Assembly: GCA_016800925.1 (NCBI GenBank)
Contig: JABCPU010000045.1
Span: forward strand, 124,001 to 188,000
DNA from: Suillus spraguei
Taxonomy: Eukaryota; Basidiomycota; Agaricomycetes; Boletales; Suillaceae
Reading direction: 5' to 3'
DNA length: 64,000 bases
The position numbers and the translations under genes are program-made. Below are positions 46,537 to 59,754 of this stretch, piece after piece. The notes below the pieces were generated by a model. The model saw only the letters and a list, made by a program, of their open reading frames with translations. It searched no databases and was not told the origin of the DNA. Position 1 is the stretch's first letter, and every line of letters begins with the position of its first letter.

Positions 46537-48129
46537 ATGGTCTCCAGAACACTGTCGGCGTCGCTGGCTCGTTCACTCAGGACTTCAGCACGCAATGCTG
46601 TAAGTTTTTATGCTTTTCTAGGTCGTCTTACTTTGATTTTCATCCCAAACTAGCGGCCTTTGCGGTCCTTTGCGACAGCTGTAAACATTCCATCTCCCAT
46701 TACCCAAACAACAACTCTCTCCAATGGCCTAACTGTCGCAACAGAGTCTCATCCTCATGCACAAACCGCAACAATTGGCGTCTGGATTGATGCCGGTTCG
46801 CGTGCCGAGACTGACAAAACTAATGGCACTGCCCACTTCCTTGAGCATATGGCCTTCAAGGGCACCAAACGTCGCAATCAACACGCGTTGGAGCTTGAGG
46901 TTGAGAATCTTGGCGCACACCTAAATGCGTATACTTCTCGCGAGCAGACCGTGTACTATGCAAAAAGCTTCCGAAAGGATGTTCCGGTCGCCGTTGATAT
47001 CATTTCGGATATTCTGCAGAATTCCAAATTGGAGTCTACAGCTGTTGAGAGGGAACGTGATGTCATTCTTCGAGAGCAGCAGGAGGTCGACAAGCAGCTC
47101 GAAGAAGTCGTGTTCGATCACCTTCATTCTGTTGCTTTCCAACGTATGTCTTTCGCTTCGTTCTCATACTCGCTTTACACCAATTCATCATCTCTTGTAG
47201 ACCAACCACTCGGTCGTACCATTCTTGGCCCCAAAGCCAACATTCTCTCCATCAAGCGTGACGACCTTGATTCCTACATCAAAACCAACTACACTGCCGA
47301 CCGCATGGTTCTCGTTGGTGCTGGAGGTGTCGATCACCAGGAGCTGGTCAACCTTGCTGAAAAGCATTTCTCTTCGCTTCCCGTCTCACAAAACCCGATT
47401 CCTCTTGGCCGTCTTGCTCACCCTCGTTCGAACTTTGTCGGTTCGGACGTTCGCCTCCGTGATGATGCAATTCCTTGTGCACACATCGCCATTGCTGTCG
47501 AGGGTGTCGGTTGGAGCTCACCTGACTACTTCCCCATGCAGGTAATGCAGAGCATCATGGGCAACTGGGATCGGTCCCTCGGGGCTTCTCCTCTCCTCTC
47601 ATCCCGTCTTTCCCACGTTATCTCGTCTCACAACCTTGCTAACTCCTTCATGTCTTTCTCCACGTCTTACTCCGACACCGGTCTCTGGGGCATTTACCTG
47701 GTGTCCGAGAACCTCATGAACCTCGACGACATGACACATTTTACTCTGAAGGAGTGGTGCCGTATGTCTATGGCTCCAACTGATATTGAGGTCGAGCGCG
47801 CCAAGAGTCAGCTCAAGGCCGGTTTGTTGCTCTCTCTTGATGGGACGACTGCTATTGCCGAGGACATTGGAAGGCAACTTGTCACCACCGGTCGCCGTCT
47901 CACCCCTCAGCAGATCGAATTTGCCGTCGATGCTGTAACCACGGATGAGATCAAGCGCGTCGCACAGAAATACCTGTGGGACAAGGACGTAAGAGTTTCT
48001 TCCCGAACTGAAGCTGGGCGCATCCACTTAATCACTTCCTTGTAGATCGCTATTGCAGCTCTTGGCCCACTTGACGGTCTCCTAGATTACAACCGCATTC
48101 GCGCAGACATGTCCTCCCTGACATATTAA
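46537..48129 (+). CDS. MAS1: Mitochondrial processing peptidase, beta subunit
   Basis: Catalytic subunit of the matrix peptidase that removes targeting presequences (M16 family). Exon 1 codes the mitochondrial presequence MVSRTLSASLARSLRTSARN, rich in Ser and Arg. Exon 2 begins RPLRSFATAV. The inverted zinc motif is AHFLEHMAFKGT (HxxEH). The third ligand Glu lies in NAYTSREQTVYYAKSFRKDV to ERERDVILREQQEVDKQLEE. The core domain continues with DQPLGRTILGPK and ends PLDGLLDYNRIRADMSSLTY. Introns: after ARNA; 57 bases after AFQ (no stop, in frame); and after WDKD (GTAAGAGT...CTTGTAG). About 475 residues, the usual size, intact. Confidence 0.93.
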
Positions 48130-49669
48130 AGGTTAGTTTTGTTTGTCGTTTGCATTAGGTTAATGTGCTCACAGATTACAATTGCAGAATGGTCAGGTGT
48201 GATTGTTATTGGGACACTAGTTAGATGATATGCTGTTCGCTGTTGTTTGTTCCGAATAGACAGCGGAATAAATGACTTTTAATACCAACATAATTTCCTG
48301 AGAGCAAATCGAATGATCGTGCCATGCTGCTGCAGAATGTCGATCAAATTTTCGCCATGGCCTCAGCCCATAGATGGTTTGCAACAGACTTCAAGTCCTG
48401 TGTACACTGGACAACCGATACTATTATTGTGGTGGTAAACAGCACTAATTCAACAACAAATTTCGAATGCACTCGCTTGGCCATGACCTGATTCGATTGC
48501 CAGCCCGTCATGGCTAACAACAAACTCGTTTTGTGATGCGCAGGCGTTTCTAGAATATCTTGATGCAGAAAAGGCAACGAACTGGGGTCCATCTAATGAT
48601 TTATTGGTGTCTCCCTCATGCACCTTCATTTCATCTAGTAGACATCCCAGAGAGCGTATTGAAGTCTTATCCTTAGCTGATAATTGCGCAAGAAAAATCA
48701 ATGCGGTCGCGGGTGTGCATTATCTTGCACTTACGATCAGTATTTCCCGAATCAGCTTCGCAAAGTGGTCGCTAGTGATCATACATGCAAGACCCAAATC
48801 GGAAGAGCACCTGAGGATAATTGGAAATCAATTCAATAAATGCGCAAAAGGCTTCTCCCTGGTACAGCGTCATGTGACCCTCGATATCGCATTTTGCTCA
48901 ACGGAGAAAGCAGTAGTGCAGGCATTAACAATCGTGGCGACAGAGGAATGAGATTGGGATTCGAGACAAGATCACGGACGCGAGATAGCACAGAATCTGG
49001 CTGTAAAACTCGGGTCATTCGAGTCAGGCGCGTCACGGACAGGCTTGCCGAATATCCGCTTGAGAACGGAAAATGTAGTTTGATGGTGCAGGCGCAGAAA
49101 TTGAGTCGTACGAAAGAATCAAGACGTGTTACTGATAAACTTGGTACTAGCCATCATAGAGGCTCAAAGGAAAACTTGAAGGGGATAGAACCTCAAGTGT
49201 ATAACCAGTCGATAGGGCATAACTGGAACAGGTAGCAGAGTAAGTACGACACCGATGATCAGTCTAATAAACACGTATGTTTTGGAGTGTGTTCGTTACA
49301 TGCGACTAGAGTCCTTGTCGGTGCTATATGAGGAGTGCTCCGCGACTCACGAAGAAGTGAAACTGAAAAGCACAGTATGACGCAAGGTGAAATAATTTGA
49401 CAAGGGAAATAAGATGCTCCTTTGGTCGACTGTCGCGGGTAGTAGAGTATCAATGCCCTGTTGTACATAAGAGACTTGGATATCTAAGACGATTTATCTC
49501 TCAAGGACACCACTAGTCCAGACTGGTTACGAGTCCAGGGAAAGAGATGATCAATATTCCATGGCGCTGATGGGAGAACCACCAATTGCTTTTATCATAT
49601 GCTCGAACAACACACCAGTACATGTCCAACATAGGGTCTTGGATCCAAAAGGACTCACTCCAGCAGTAG
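48130..49669. other. No supported gene
   Basis: Two overlapping plus-strand frames (48604-48951 and 48840-49235) are open but show no domain, good start context or introns. The remainder is short-frame intergenic DNA leading into the decayed WD40 copy B. Confidence 0.45.
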
Positions 49670-51260
49670 CACGTCAGATGAGAACTTCGTAAAGAACGAG
49701 ACAATTATATTGATGACCATCGATATACTCTGTAGAAGTACAACAGATAAAGAACCAGAAGCGGGTCCAGTGTCCAGCATGTCTTATCATTACATGAGGA
49801 TTAGTGTTTGAAGTTGTATTAGCAAAGGGGGAGGTGAGGTGGTGGTGTTGGAGACGGCAGCCTGTGGTTGCGAAGATGGCTGGGCCTGAGCTTCACCGGT
49901 AGATCGTCGTATGGTGATGTTATTTGGAGCGCGTAAAGTGTTTGCGATAGAGTTCTTGGATTTCAATGCAAATGTCACCCTCCGTTTTTCTCGTGCTGAT
50001 GCGTTCCTCTGTACGGTATGAGATGGGGTTTGAACATTCGAGAATACAAGTGTGACTTACGCGTTTGGCCTGGCAGTGAGGGACGTCAGCTACCGCTGAG
50101 CAACGCCCGAGCAGCTCGATATCTTTACCGCTTGGTCTACCAGAGACGATTTCAAACACAGTGAAAAGGGCGAGGTCGGGATGACGTATCGTAGGCATTG
50201 GGATGTACGGTGCGGAATAAAGATGAAACTGGCCACAAAGGGTGCTTACATGCATGCCCATGATCGAAGGTGGAGGCGGTGTGGTGCAGACATCTGAGAA
50301 CATCAAAGTCAGGAAACACAGTACTACTGGATTAACAACGTACATGAGCGCTATTTGGTAGACCGTCAAAAATCATAGAGCACCTGGCGCTGGGGACGAT
50401 GATTGGCTGACGGACTGGACGTCGTGCAGCATCACAGGTTTAAATGCAATTAGATCTGATCGTGAACAATGAGCATGTCGCATACCCAGAGATCGAATGG
50501 CTGGACTGGATGTCGTGTAGCACAAGCCTAGAAAATGTTTGAATGCAATGAGATTTGTGATGAAAGTCAGAAAGTGTCACATACACTAGCACTGGGCAGC
50601 AAGTAGTGACTTGTCGTGTTCAAGCCTTTGGTCTAACAGAAGGTCATCGAGCTTCTCTTACTATTGCAGAAATGTCCCATGTGTATGCATTTAAGTCAGT
50701 GCAGCCAGTACTAGCGACTAGTAGCTTTCCATCTGCCGAAAATAACACAGAATTCACGAAGTTTGCATCATGATGTTGAAGGGGCGAACTGATGAACGAG
50801 GTTTCATAATTGCGCCGTGTTGTCCCACGGTATACCTTGTCGTGCCCTGGTGCGAGTATTGTTGCTCCGCTCTCTACATCCCATTGCCTTGCAGTCCCAT
50901 CGAGAGATCCTCTCAAGACTCTCTGACCATCTCGACTTCAGCAGACAGACATTACTGACTTGGTATACCCCAACCATTTTGCGATGACTTTGCCGGTGTC
51001 GATGTCCCATAACCTCACTCCATCCCCACTCCCGCTAACCACTTTCTTCTCGTGCGGAGATCACGCTATGGTACCCACTGTACCTTCTCCATCCCACCAG
51101 TCGTCTCCTATGTTTGCCATTCTTCATATTCCATACTCACAGTGAGCCGTCCATTGAGCAAGTCATCATCCGTTGTCCGACTGGCAAGTGTATAGTGCCC
51201 CTAATCCGTTCGGTGTATCCCTCGAATTCCTGCAGGGGCATTATCATTGATGTTTCCTGC
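49670..51260 (-). pseudogene. WD40 repeat protein, copy B (heavily decayed)
   Basis: Same family as copy A. From about 51255 the minus strand reads MIMPLQEFEGYTERIRGTIH, then MMTCSMDGSL followed by a stop, VWNMKNGK, and later SLDGTARQWDVESGATILA. Several blades between 50,640 and 50,830 are deleted. LLVASTGCTDLNAYTWDISA, PPPPSIMGMHVST and HWTRFWFFICCTST mark the rest. Stops, shifts and deletions throughout rule out function. Confidence 0.8.
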
Positions 51261-53484
51261 ATCATATTGGCAGTGCCGAGTAGAGACACAATCAACTACC
51301 GCGTGCAGTTCGTTTTAGTTTTCATGTGCAAAATCCACAATGATCACTTACAACAACTATCAGGTCTCAATGCTGATACACAATGAGCGTATATATAATG
51401 CTGCTTATGTGTTTGACAGGGATTGATGGACTACCAGAGAGAGGTGAGTGAGCGGGTTGTTCACTAAAGATACGTAAAGGACAGGCTTTTATATCTAAGT
51501 GAGTGGCCACATCGATTCGGTATAACTGAAGCTCCATAGCCGGTAGTACAAAGGGAGTTGCATAGCCAGCGAAGTGACATTCCTTACATATAAGTCAAGA
51601 GTGCCCTGGAAGTTTGAGCTGCTACTTGTTATCTATATGTGTTATTATCATGTTCACTTCACAGCTTTTGGCATAGGCTATGTAACTGAAGCGCCCAAAC
51701 CTCGTTTCTGTCAATGATCATGAGTCGCATTCCACCATTTATTTCACAGCGGACTGACCCTACACCCTCCACATACCCTTACCCAACCCACCATCACTCC
51801 ACTATCCTTGTCAACGTGCACGTAACCACCCCACTGCTCCTTGAAGGTACCCAACATCTTACCAATACTCAATACTCGTCTGGCACGTAATATACATAAT
51901 TTGGGTCTCAGTCCAAGGAATATTTGACAATATTAAATGCCGATAGTTCTCCAGAAACAGAAACTCGACACAAAGTCGCCGCGTGCAAATCTAGCGGTGA
52001 GTGATAGCTTTGGTGCGGGTGGATTGCAACAACTTTTCCAGAGCAGCGAATGAAAATACCGTATTTTCTACAGACTGGATCACTGGGAGCACGGATGTCC
52101 AGCGGCCTGGAGACGACAATACCTTCAGTCGGAGGATGCAATATCCAGGAGCTGCTGAAGTTTCTCTTATAGTCGAATTACAAAAGAGTGGGTCCCCGGT
52201 GGCATAGGATGTCCAATGTTTTTCTCATTTATTGCACATAGTTGTGTATCACCAATAGTTCAGATATCAGCTGAAATACAACATTGATGCCGTCGATGAA
52301 TGCATTGTAAAGTGTATACCTATCCCAGTCCGCGGCTTCGCTTCTGTACACCATTTCACCCATTCCTTCGACGTCAACAAGCCTGATGCTGAGGGCGGAT
52401 GCATTAAGGTTGCTAATTATACACTGTAAAAGGAGATGGTACTGGAGCAACGATGCGATCACGCCGTATATTGCTGTGCTTTTGGTATCTTGCTTAGGAC
52501 AATCGCCTTGGCGTGACTACAACGAAGGCAGTATTTTGATGCGATCTGAGAGGATGTACTTTTATATGTTTCATCACTGTAAATACCGAGAGATGCTATC
52601 TCATCTTGGGCAAGGTCGAACGTCCCATGCTTTGCTTTCCATGGCTGCTGGTGGCGCTTTTGACTTGGGGATCCGAGAAGGCCCATACCCAGGAAGTGAT
52701 GTCTTAAGTTCGAGGATGCGCATTGTGAGTTTTGGTATCAACGCAATTCGCCCCTATACTAATAAGCTCGATTATTCAAGGAAATATGTGAATTTCTGTG
52801 CAGGATGTGAGTGACAACATCAGCGACCTCATTAAAGGACCAGCCAACCTAATGCCCGTTCATGGGCAATTATCTCCGAGAGGTTTAGCAGATTCTTAAA
52901 GGTGAGGGCCGTGTTCGTCTCTCTGCTCCATTACACTAAATTATTCTAGTAGTATACTTCACAATTACTCTTCGGGGTGTGACTTGACTCAGACTTTAAC
53001 GCGAAGGAGCACACTCCTGATTTACTTATGTCTTCAATATCATGGTCTGAGACGGTATGTTCATTTTGGGGTATCGTCGATATTCAGAATGGCATGTTGC
53101 CTTCAATAGGATAAAGTTCTGAAAGACCCTCCCTTTTTTTCTTTTAGTGGTGGAACAGCACCCCTGACCTATAGGACGCAGCCATTCGATAGTGAACAAG
53201 ACTTACCTTGTTACTTATACTCGGAAAGGTATCGCGCTCCTCCAGAACAAAGATCTGATTACCTTGCAATGATATTCTAATTTGAAGGACACCGTCCGCA
53301 TTGAAGTGAGCGTAATTTGTGCAGCACAACAAAACATATCAATTAAAATGATTTATAGATATATAAGAAACAACTTTATACCTCTGTTTTATGTACTCGA
53401 GGGATGAAATAAATAGTAGCATATGTTAGGTGAGATTTTAGTAAATGTCAAGAATGGTAGAGTAATGATGACCGTCGGTATGCC
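51261..53484. other. No supported gene; WD40 upstream block near 51.6 kb
   Basis: 51,590-51,730 repeats the upstream block found before the other WD40 copies (TTCACAGCTTTTGGCATAGG, then CTATGTAACTGAAGCGC). Frames at 52,229-52,462 (-) and 52,386-52,814 (+) overlap and have no motif I know, so no gene is called. Confidence 0.45.
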
Positions 53485-54985
53485 TATGCCTAGTAGAAGC
53501 ACAGCAGATAGAGAGCCAAAAGCGAGTCCAGCGTCCAGCGTGTCTTATCGTTACATGAGGATTAGTGCTCGAAGTTGTGTTAGCAACAGTGGAAGGTGCG
53601 GTAGAAGTAGAGACAGCAGCATACAGTTGAGAAGATGAGTCAACCTGAGTCGCACTTGTAGATCGTTGTCATTGGCAGAGCGTGAGTTACTCGCAGCAGG
53701 ATGCTTCGATTTCAATGGAATTATTATCATTGGCCTTTCTCGTGCTGATGCGTTCCTCTATGTGATGAGGTAGGGTTCAAATATTCGAGAAGGATAAAAA
53801 TGTCATACACATTGTGTCCTATACGGGACATCAGCAGCTGCAGAGCGACGCTCACGCAGCTCGATATCTTCACCGCCGGGCTTAACAAAGAGACTATTAT
53901 GAACCCGGTCGAAAGGACGAAGTCGGGATGAGGTGTCGTGGATATTGGGGCGTACGGGATGGAGTAAATATGAAAACCAGCCACGAAGGGTGCTTACATG
54001 GAATGCCTATGATCGAGGATGGAGGCGGTGTCGTGCAGGAACCTTCAAATGACAAAGTCAAGAAAATAGTACAAGATGAGATATCATGCATCAACGACGT
54101 ACGTGAGTGCGATCTGGGTTGTCAAAAAAATCTTGGGGTACCTGGCGTTGGAGGACGATGATTGGCTGACGGACTGGACGTCGTGTAGCATCACCCTAGA
54201 ACAAATAGGTTTGAATACAATGAGATCTGTCCGTCAGAGTGTCACGTACATCAAGTAGAAACTTGTCGCGTTGATCCAACGGAAGGTCATTGAGGCCAGC
54301 TTCTTTTACTATCGCAGAAACATTCCATGTATATGCATCATTGTTATACCAGCCAGTGGCTAGTAGCTTTCTGTCTGCCGAAAACGACACAAAATTCACG
54401 AAAGGTGCATGTGGAACTGGTGGGCTGGTTGTCGTCGAGGTTCCATAATCGCGCTGTGTCCACGATGCGCTTGCAAGGGTGCGGCCATTCAGTGATATTG
54501 CAATGACAGACACTCTCAGTGTGCCCGTCGAACAGTGCGATTTTTTGTTGTCCTAATCAAGTGATCGGAAATAAGTCAGTGTCCCAGATTCTGATTGGGC
54601 ACTTAATATCTCCCGTGTAGGCTATTTGGCCCCGCTAGTCGCAAACATCACGACGGTCATGTCGAGCGAGTAGACGGCTGCGTGCACGTGTTTGTGCCCT
54701 CTCTTGATTGGTGCGAGGATTGTCTCTCCATTTTCCACATCCCACAACCCTACTCCATCCTCACTCCCGCTAACCACTTCCTTCCCGTCCAGAAACAATG
54801 CTATGGTCCATACTGCATTGTCTCCGTCACTCCAGTCGTCTCCTATCCGTTTCCCGGTCTTTAAGTTCCATACCCGCAACGAACCGTCTGCTGAGCAAGT
54901 CATTATCTGTTCTCCGCCTAGATGCATAGCAGTGTGGACAAAATCGATGTGTCCCTTGAATTTTTTTGTGGGGCATTATCATTGA
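53485..54985 (-). pseudogene. WD40 repeat protein, copy C (decayed)
   Basis: N-terminal blades are readable: GGEQIMTCSADGSLRVWNLK, TGKRIGDDWSDGDNAVWTIA, DGKEVVSGSEDGVGLWDVEN. They are fused directly to the ENGETILAPIKRGHKHVHAA stretch, so about one blade (the KVIAKW...ARQWD part) is deleted. Later parts (DNNQ blade, NNDAYTWNVSAIVKEAGLND) are shifted, and the end, RWTRFWLSICCAS, is near 53,510. Upstream sequence 55,140-55,340 is the conserved family upstream block without the inverted-repeat element seen at copy A. Confidence 0.8.
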
Positions 54986-55399
54986 TGTTTCTTGCGTCAC
55001 ATTAGCAGCATTGCCATGCTGCTGATCAATGCGGCTGATATACTGCCCTGCCACTGGTGGGTTTTGGCAGGCTCTGTCATGGTGTGGTCTGGATGTTGAG
55101 GTAATACTGGTGAAGACATAATGAACTACCGCATGCAGCTCGTTTCAGCTTTTCTGCACAAAGTTCACAATGATCACTTACAACGATTATAATGTCTTGA
55201 TACCAAGACACGACAGGCGTATAGGTCAAGAGTGCACTGGAAATTTGGCTGGTACGTGTTACATGTGTTATCCTTGTGTTGATTTCACAGCTTCTAGCAT
55301 AGGCTGTGCAACTAAAGCGCTCAAGCCTCGTTTCTGATCACGAGTCATGGTCTTTATTCTATAACTGACTCGTCCCGCCTGTTGTCTCTCGTCTATTTG

Positions 55400-55535
55400 C
55401 CACTCTTCGAGTCCAAATCCGTAGCGGGCCGTCATATGGATAGGTGATCATCTGCTCTCCACCTGGTAGATGTATGGCACCATAGGTCGCACCAGTTTGT
55501 CTGGTGAATTATTATTGCTGCTGCCTCGTAAAGGC
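55400..55535 (-). pseudogene. WD40 repeat protein, isolated 5' fragment
   Basis: The minus strand reads GAIHLPGGEQMITYPYDGPL then RIWT, the first blade of the WD40 family, with nothing downstream. Its own upstream block follows at 55,560-55,760 (AAAGTCCAAAATGATCACTC; then GGCTGTGCCAA). A leftover of a further tandem copy. Confidence 0.65.
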
Positions 55536-57071
55536 ATGGTCAACTACTAAGCGCAGTTGTTTCATCCAACAAAGTCCAAAATGATCACTCATGACGATAT
55601 CTTTCTTGATTGGTCTTGATGTAATGGCACCAAGATAGAATGCTTTTTGAGGTCAAGCCGACGATGAGTACACTGGAAGTTCAAGCAGGTACGCTGTTAT
55701 CTTCCCATTTTGCAGCTTGTGTATGTATAGGCTGTGCCAATCTGAATCGCCTTCCCTCAGTCACAATCTTGATCCATCTTAACCCCGGTTTTCTTGCTTG
55801 GCCAATGATATCATATACTCATTTGAGTCTCAGATCGTACATCTGCCTCTCATCCTCGGACGCGCCCGTCATTTCCGAGTCACCAATTTTCGATACACAT
55901 CTGGTGTGTGAGATGTACATTAATTACCGTGTCCTCGCTGCACGGGAAATCACTGGAACTTTCCCAATTTCTGATACCAGCCACAATGATGTTCCGTTGT
56001 TCACAAAATTTTGCGTGAATCTCGCGGTGGACCGCAACGGATGCCTTTGGAGTCTGGATCGCTGAGAGTTGTTGTCTTGCAGGTGAGCCTGCTATTCATG
56101 GTAATGACGACGCCCTTAATCGGAAGATGTAGCTCCCGAAGGTGATATTTTTGGATTACAGCTTGTCCGTGCACGGCCATGTAAACACCACCAATTCAAC
56201 TTTAGGATTTTGGATTTGACGTTACTCAGCTGCATGCGTGCAGTGAGACTATCCTGCTGAAGATGGGCTGAGATAACTCACTTGCAGTTTGCCGTTCCGG
56301 GAGGGTTGATTGGTGTTTAGATCCCATGTTATGTGGAGCGGATCGTCTGGTTGGTCAAGTGCTGTGTGCCGTCGGGAAGCTCCCTAAAGTTTGTACTCGT
56401 AAACATCCTCATTTTCGATACCCTGGGTTGTTCTAGAGATACCTGAGAGCGCATAATCAGATCTTGAAATCAGTTTGTTCCTCCTGTCTGCTTCGTACAA
56501 AGGATAAGAAGCAAACTCTCAAGAACGAGAACGAGTTCCTTGTTATTCCCAACTGGTGGATGAGTATCGAGTGTGAAAGGCGATCTGGAGATTCAGTTGA
56601 TTTCACACCTGCGCACGCGCGTGTATTGAAGAAAAGGTAGAGACGAAGCATTAGCGGCTTGTAGGCAAATGTTTCTGCCCGTATTCATTTGCTGGGTTCA
56701 TACCAGGTTGGTGGAGTGTACAATATTAATATTTGTAGAACGGACCTTGGAATCACCACCCGCATTCTTGCACTTCATGTGACCAGAGTTAATCTACATG
56801 AATTCTATATCTGTATTATTTATGCAGCACGCAAATGTAAGTGTTTTCATTTCACTAGTACACATGTTCGTCGGGAAGACTCGGGATGGTCACCTTTCCT
56901 AATCAGTGACTTGTTGGTAACGACAAAAATTAGAATTGACTGTGGTATGTAATGTGTGCAATAATTGATGCATATCTCTATTGTATGTACTAGAGAAATG
57001 AGATGAACGTCATAGCAGATTGATGATTTGATGGAGATCTTCGTAAAGGACAAGAAAACATACTGGGTAGA
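55536..57071. other. No supported gene
   Basis: A 141-codon plus-strand frame (55640-56065) starts inside the duplicated WD40 upstream block and has no motif, so I treat it as chance. The rest is short-frame DNA between WD40 fragments. Confidence 0.4.
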
Positions 57072-58712
57072 TCAATGATGACCATCAGTATATTCAGGAG
57101 AGGCACAACATACAAAGAGCCCAAAGCGAGTCCATCGTGAAGCACGTCTTATCCTTGCATGAGGATTAGTGCTCAAAGGTGTATTAGCAACAATGGGATC
57201 TGCGGTGGAGGCGGCAGCATGTAGTTGCGAAGAAGACTGCGCCTGAGCTGTGCCGCTGGATTGTGTGCCGCTGGATTGTGTGACATTGTTATTGGGGGAG
57301 CGTGAGGTGCTTGCAGCAGGGTTCTTGAATTTCACTGAAATTATTGGCCTCTGTATTTCTCGTGCAGATGCATTCCTCTATACGACATAAGATAGAGCTC
57401 AAATATTCGATAATGACATACACGTTTGCCCTTGGCATACGGAACGTCGACGACCGTCGAGCCACGCTCGTGCAACTCAATCTCTGCACTACTGGATCCA
57501 ACAGAGAAAATATTTCTAGCCCGATGAAAAATGTTGGGCTGGGATGGTGTATTGTGAGGATCGGGTCGCGCAGCAGAAGGCTGAAAACATCGAAGTCAAG
57601 ACAAACAGCAGGTGAGAGGTGAGCGACATGACATGCCATTGAAGAACCCTTGAGGTACCTGAATGGAGACCTTGATTGGATGACAGACTGGACGTCATGT
57701 AGCGTCAGCCTAGAGTGCACATATTTAAATGCAATGAGATTTGTTTACGAAAGTGTCCCGTACAACAAGTCGAGGCTTGTCACGTTGGTCCAACTCAGAA
57801 GGTCGTCGAGGTCGGCCTCTTTTACTATTGCAGAAACATCCCAAGTATACGCATTTTTGTCATGGCAGCCAGTGGATAGTAGTTTTCTATCTTCCGAAAA
57901 CGACACAGAACGCACTGTGTCTGCATGTTGGAGGGATGAACCAGTGATAGGCTGGTTGTTGTCGAGGTTCCATAATCGTGCTGTCCTGTCCCAGCCTGCG
58001 CTTGCGAGGATGCGGCCATTCGGAGATACCGCAACAGATTCGATAAGCCAAGTGTGCCCATTGAGCACTGCTAGCTGCCTCCAAGTTGATGTCCGTCGAA
58101 TGAGGCGGAGATAAGCGAGTTTCCGTCCGTCTAAGCCAGGCACAACACCGTATTTGTGTGTTTGAGACCAGCGGCAGTATCCCAAATTTTGACTGGCCAG
58201 TACATATTCGAAGATTGTTCGCGTCCACCAGTTGCAAACATGGCCATGTCTGGCGAGTAGACGACTACCGCAATAAATTCGTGCCCTGACTTGGTTGGTG
58301 CGAGGACTGTCTCTCCGTTCTCTACATCCCATTGTCTTGCAGTCCCATCGGCAGATCCGCTCAGGACTCGCTGACCATCTTGACTCCAGCAGATTGACCT
58401 CACTCCCCTTGTATGCCACAACCATCTCGCGATGACCTTGCCTGTGTTGATGTCCCATAACTTCACTTCACCATCCCCGCTCCCGCTAACCACCTTCCCA
58501 TCCGGAGACCACGCTATGGTCCACACTGCACTATCTCCATCCATCCAGTCGTCTCCTATCTGTTTCCCAGTCTTCAAGTTCCATACCCATAAGGAGCCGT
58601 CCGCTGAGCAAGTCATTATCTGTTGTCCGCCTAGTAGATGTATAGCGCTGTGGACATAATCGGCGTGTCCCTCGAATTTCTGGCGGGGCGTTATCCTCGT
58701 TCTGCCTTTCAA
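57072..58712 (-). pseudogene. WD40 repeat protein, copy D (best-preserved of the array, still broken)
   Basis: Start MKGRTRITPRQKFEGHADYV at 58712. Blades LWVWN, VKLWD, ARQWD and VKIWD read cleanly down to NTVLCLA. There the expected Trp codon is TAG and the next 40-60 bases are shifted relative to copy A (TDGRKL then frame-slipped). Frame resumes at TWRQLAVLNGHTWLIESVAV, RLWNLDNNQPITGSSLQHAD and KNAYTWDVSAIVKEADLDDL. The last exon ends SRWTRFGLFVCCASPEYTDG (stop 57072). As drawn, the gene makes only a four-blade product of about 190 residues. Confidence 0.8.
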
Positions 58713-59754
58713 CGATGAATGAAGACATATTGACTACTAGCCGCTGCTCGTTTCAGCTCTCATGCACAAAGTCCACGATGATCACTTACGATAATTATCA
58801 GGTCTTGACGCCGAGACACAATAAGCGTATCATATAGTGTCGTTACTGACTCGTCAAAAGAGTTATAACTTAACATAACCCGGTTACAACTGGTTCTCTG
58901 CTTTCATCCGAGTACGATTTCAACTCTCATGACAATAAGACGTGTAAGGAGCGTCTGTCTATTCGGAGTCGAGTACACTAAAAAGTCCGAACTTTGTTCA
59001 AGCTGGTAGTACGTTCTACATGCGTCGTGAAACTTGTGCTCCGATGTGTTCGCTCGTGCACCGCATGCTATCCATGTGTCCTACCATGACCTTGTCCAAC
59101 GCTTCTTCACTCCGCAATCCTGACTCCTATGTTCACTGCGCTCTGTTAATATGATATGCTAAAAATCGTGCCGCCCCCTTGACAAGTAAATTATAAGGTA
59201 CGACATGCACTGCTATGTCCCTCACCAAACAGAAGACCCGGTCACTGATACCAGTCACTTTTATTCTTCGCCGCAAGCATGATCATGAAGCTACCGAATA
59301 TAGGTCTAATGGTGTAGTTCAACGCATTAATTCCAATGCTTCCGGGCCTGACAGGCTTCTTGTGACTGGTTTTTGTGGTAAAATGGCATTCCCAATGGCA
59401 GAATCAACTTTATCACCCAATGTCCGTGTGGACACAGCTGCCACCGACAACGACTGACTCAAGATCACACTGGAGTTACACTGTATCGACCTTTATTTTT
59501 ACTCTGCATTTTACTGGGCTGTGAATCGCAGACCTTTGAAACTTGATGGCTCATTCGCACGTATTTACCCTTTGCACGGATCCATTTGCGCACGGTCAAC
59601 TATCAACAACTCTATCCACAGTGCGATGTCGTCACTCTCCCGTGAGTAGTTACAAATATTCATGCAAATATATTAGTTCAAGTCAAAACACGGTATTCAA
59701 AGGCAAAACCAGTGCCGAAAGGCCCAGACCAACACACTAGAGTTCAATAATTAT
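58713..59754. other. Intergenic, no supported gene
   Basis: The left part is the WD40 family upstream block (TCCACGATGATCACTTACGA). The 80-codon frame at 59215-59457 has no motif. Confidence 0.45.

Noticed and set aside
46262..46576. 104-codon minus-strand frame between the CoA-transferase and MPP beta
   Set aside because: Overlaps the MPP beta presequence exon on the other strand and has no motif.
48604..49235. Two overlapping plus-strand frames as a gene
   Set aside because: No recognisable domain, no spliced partner and mutual overlap in different frames.
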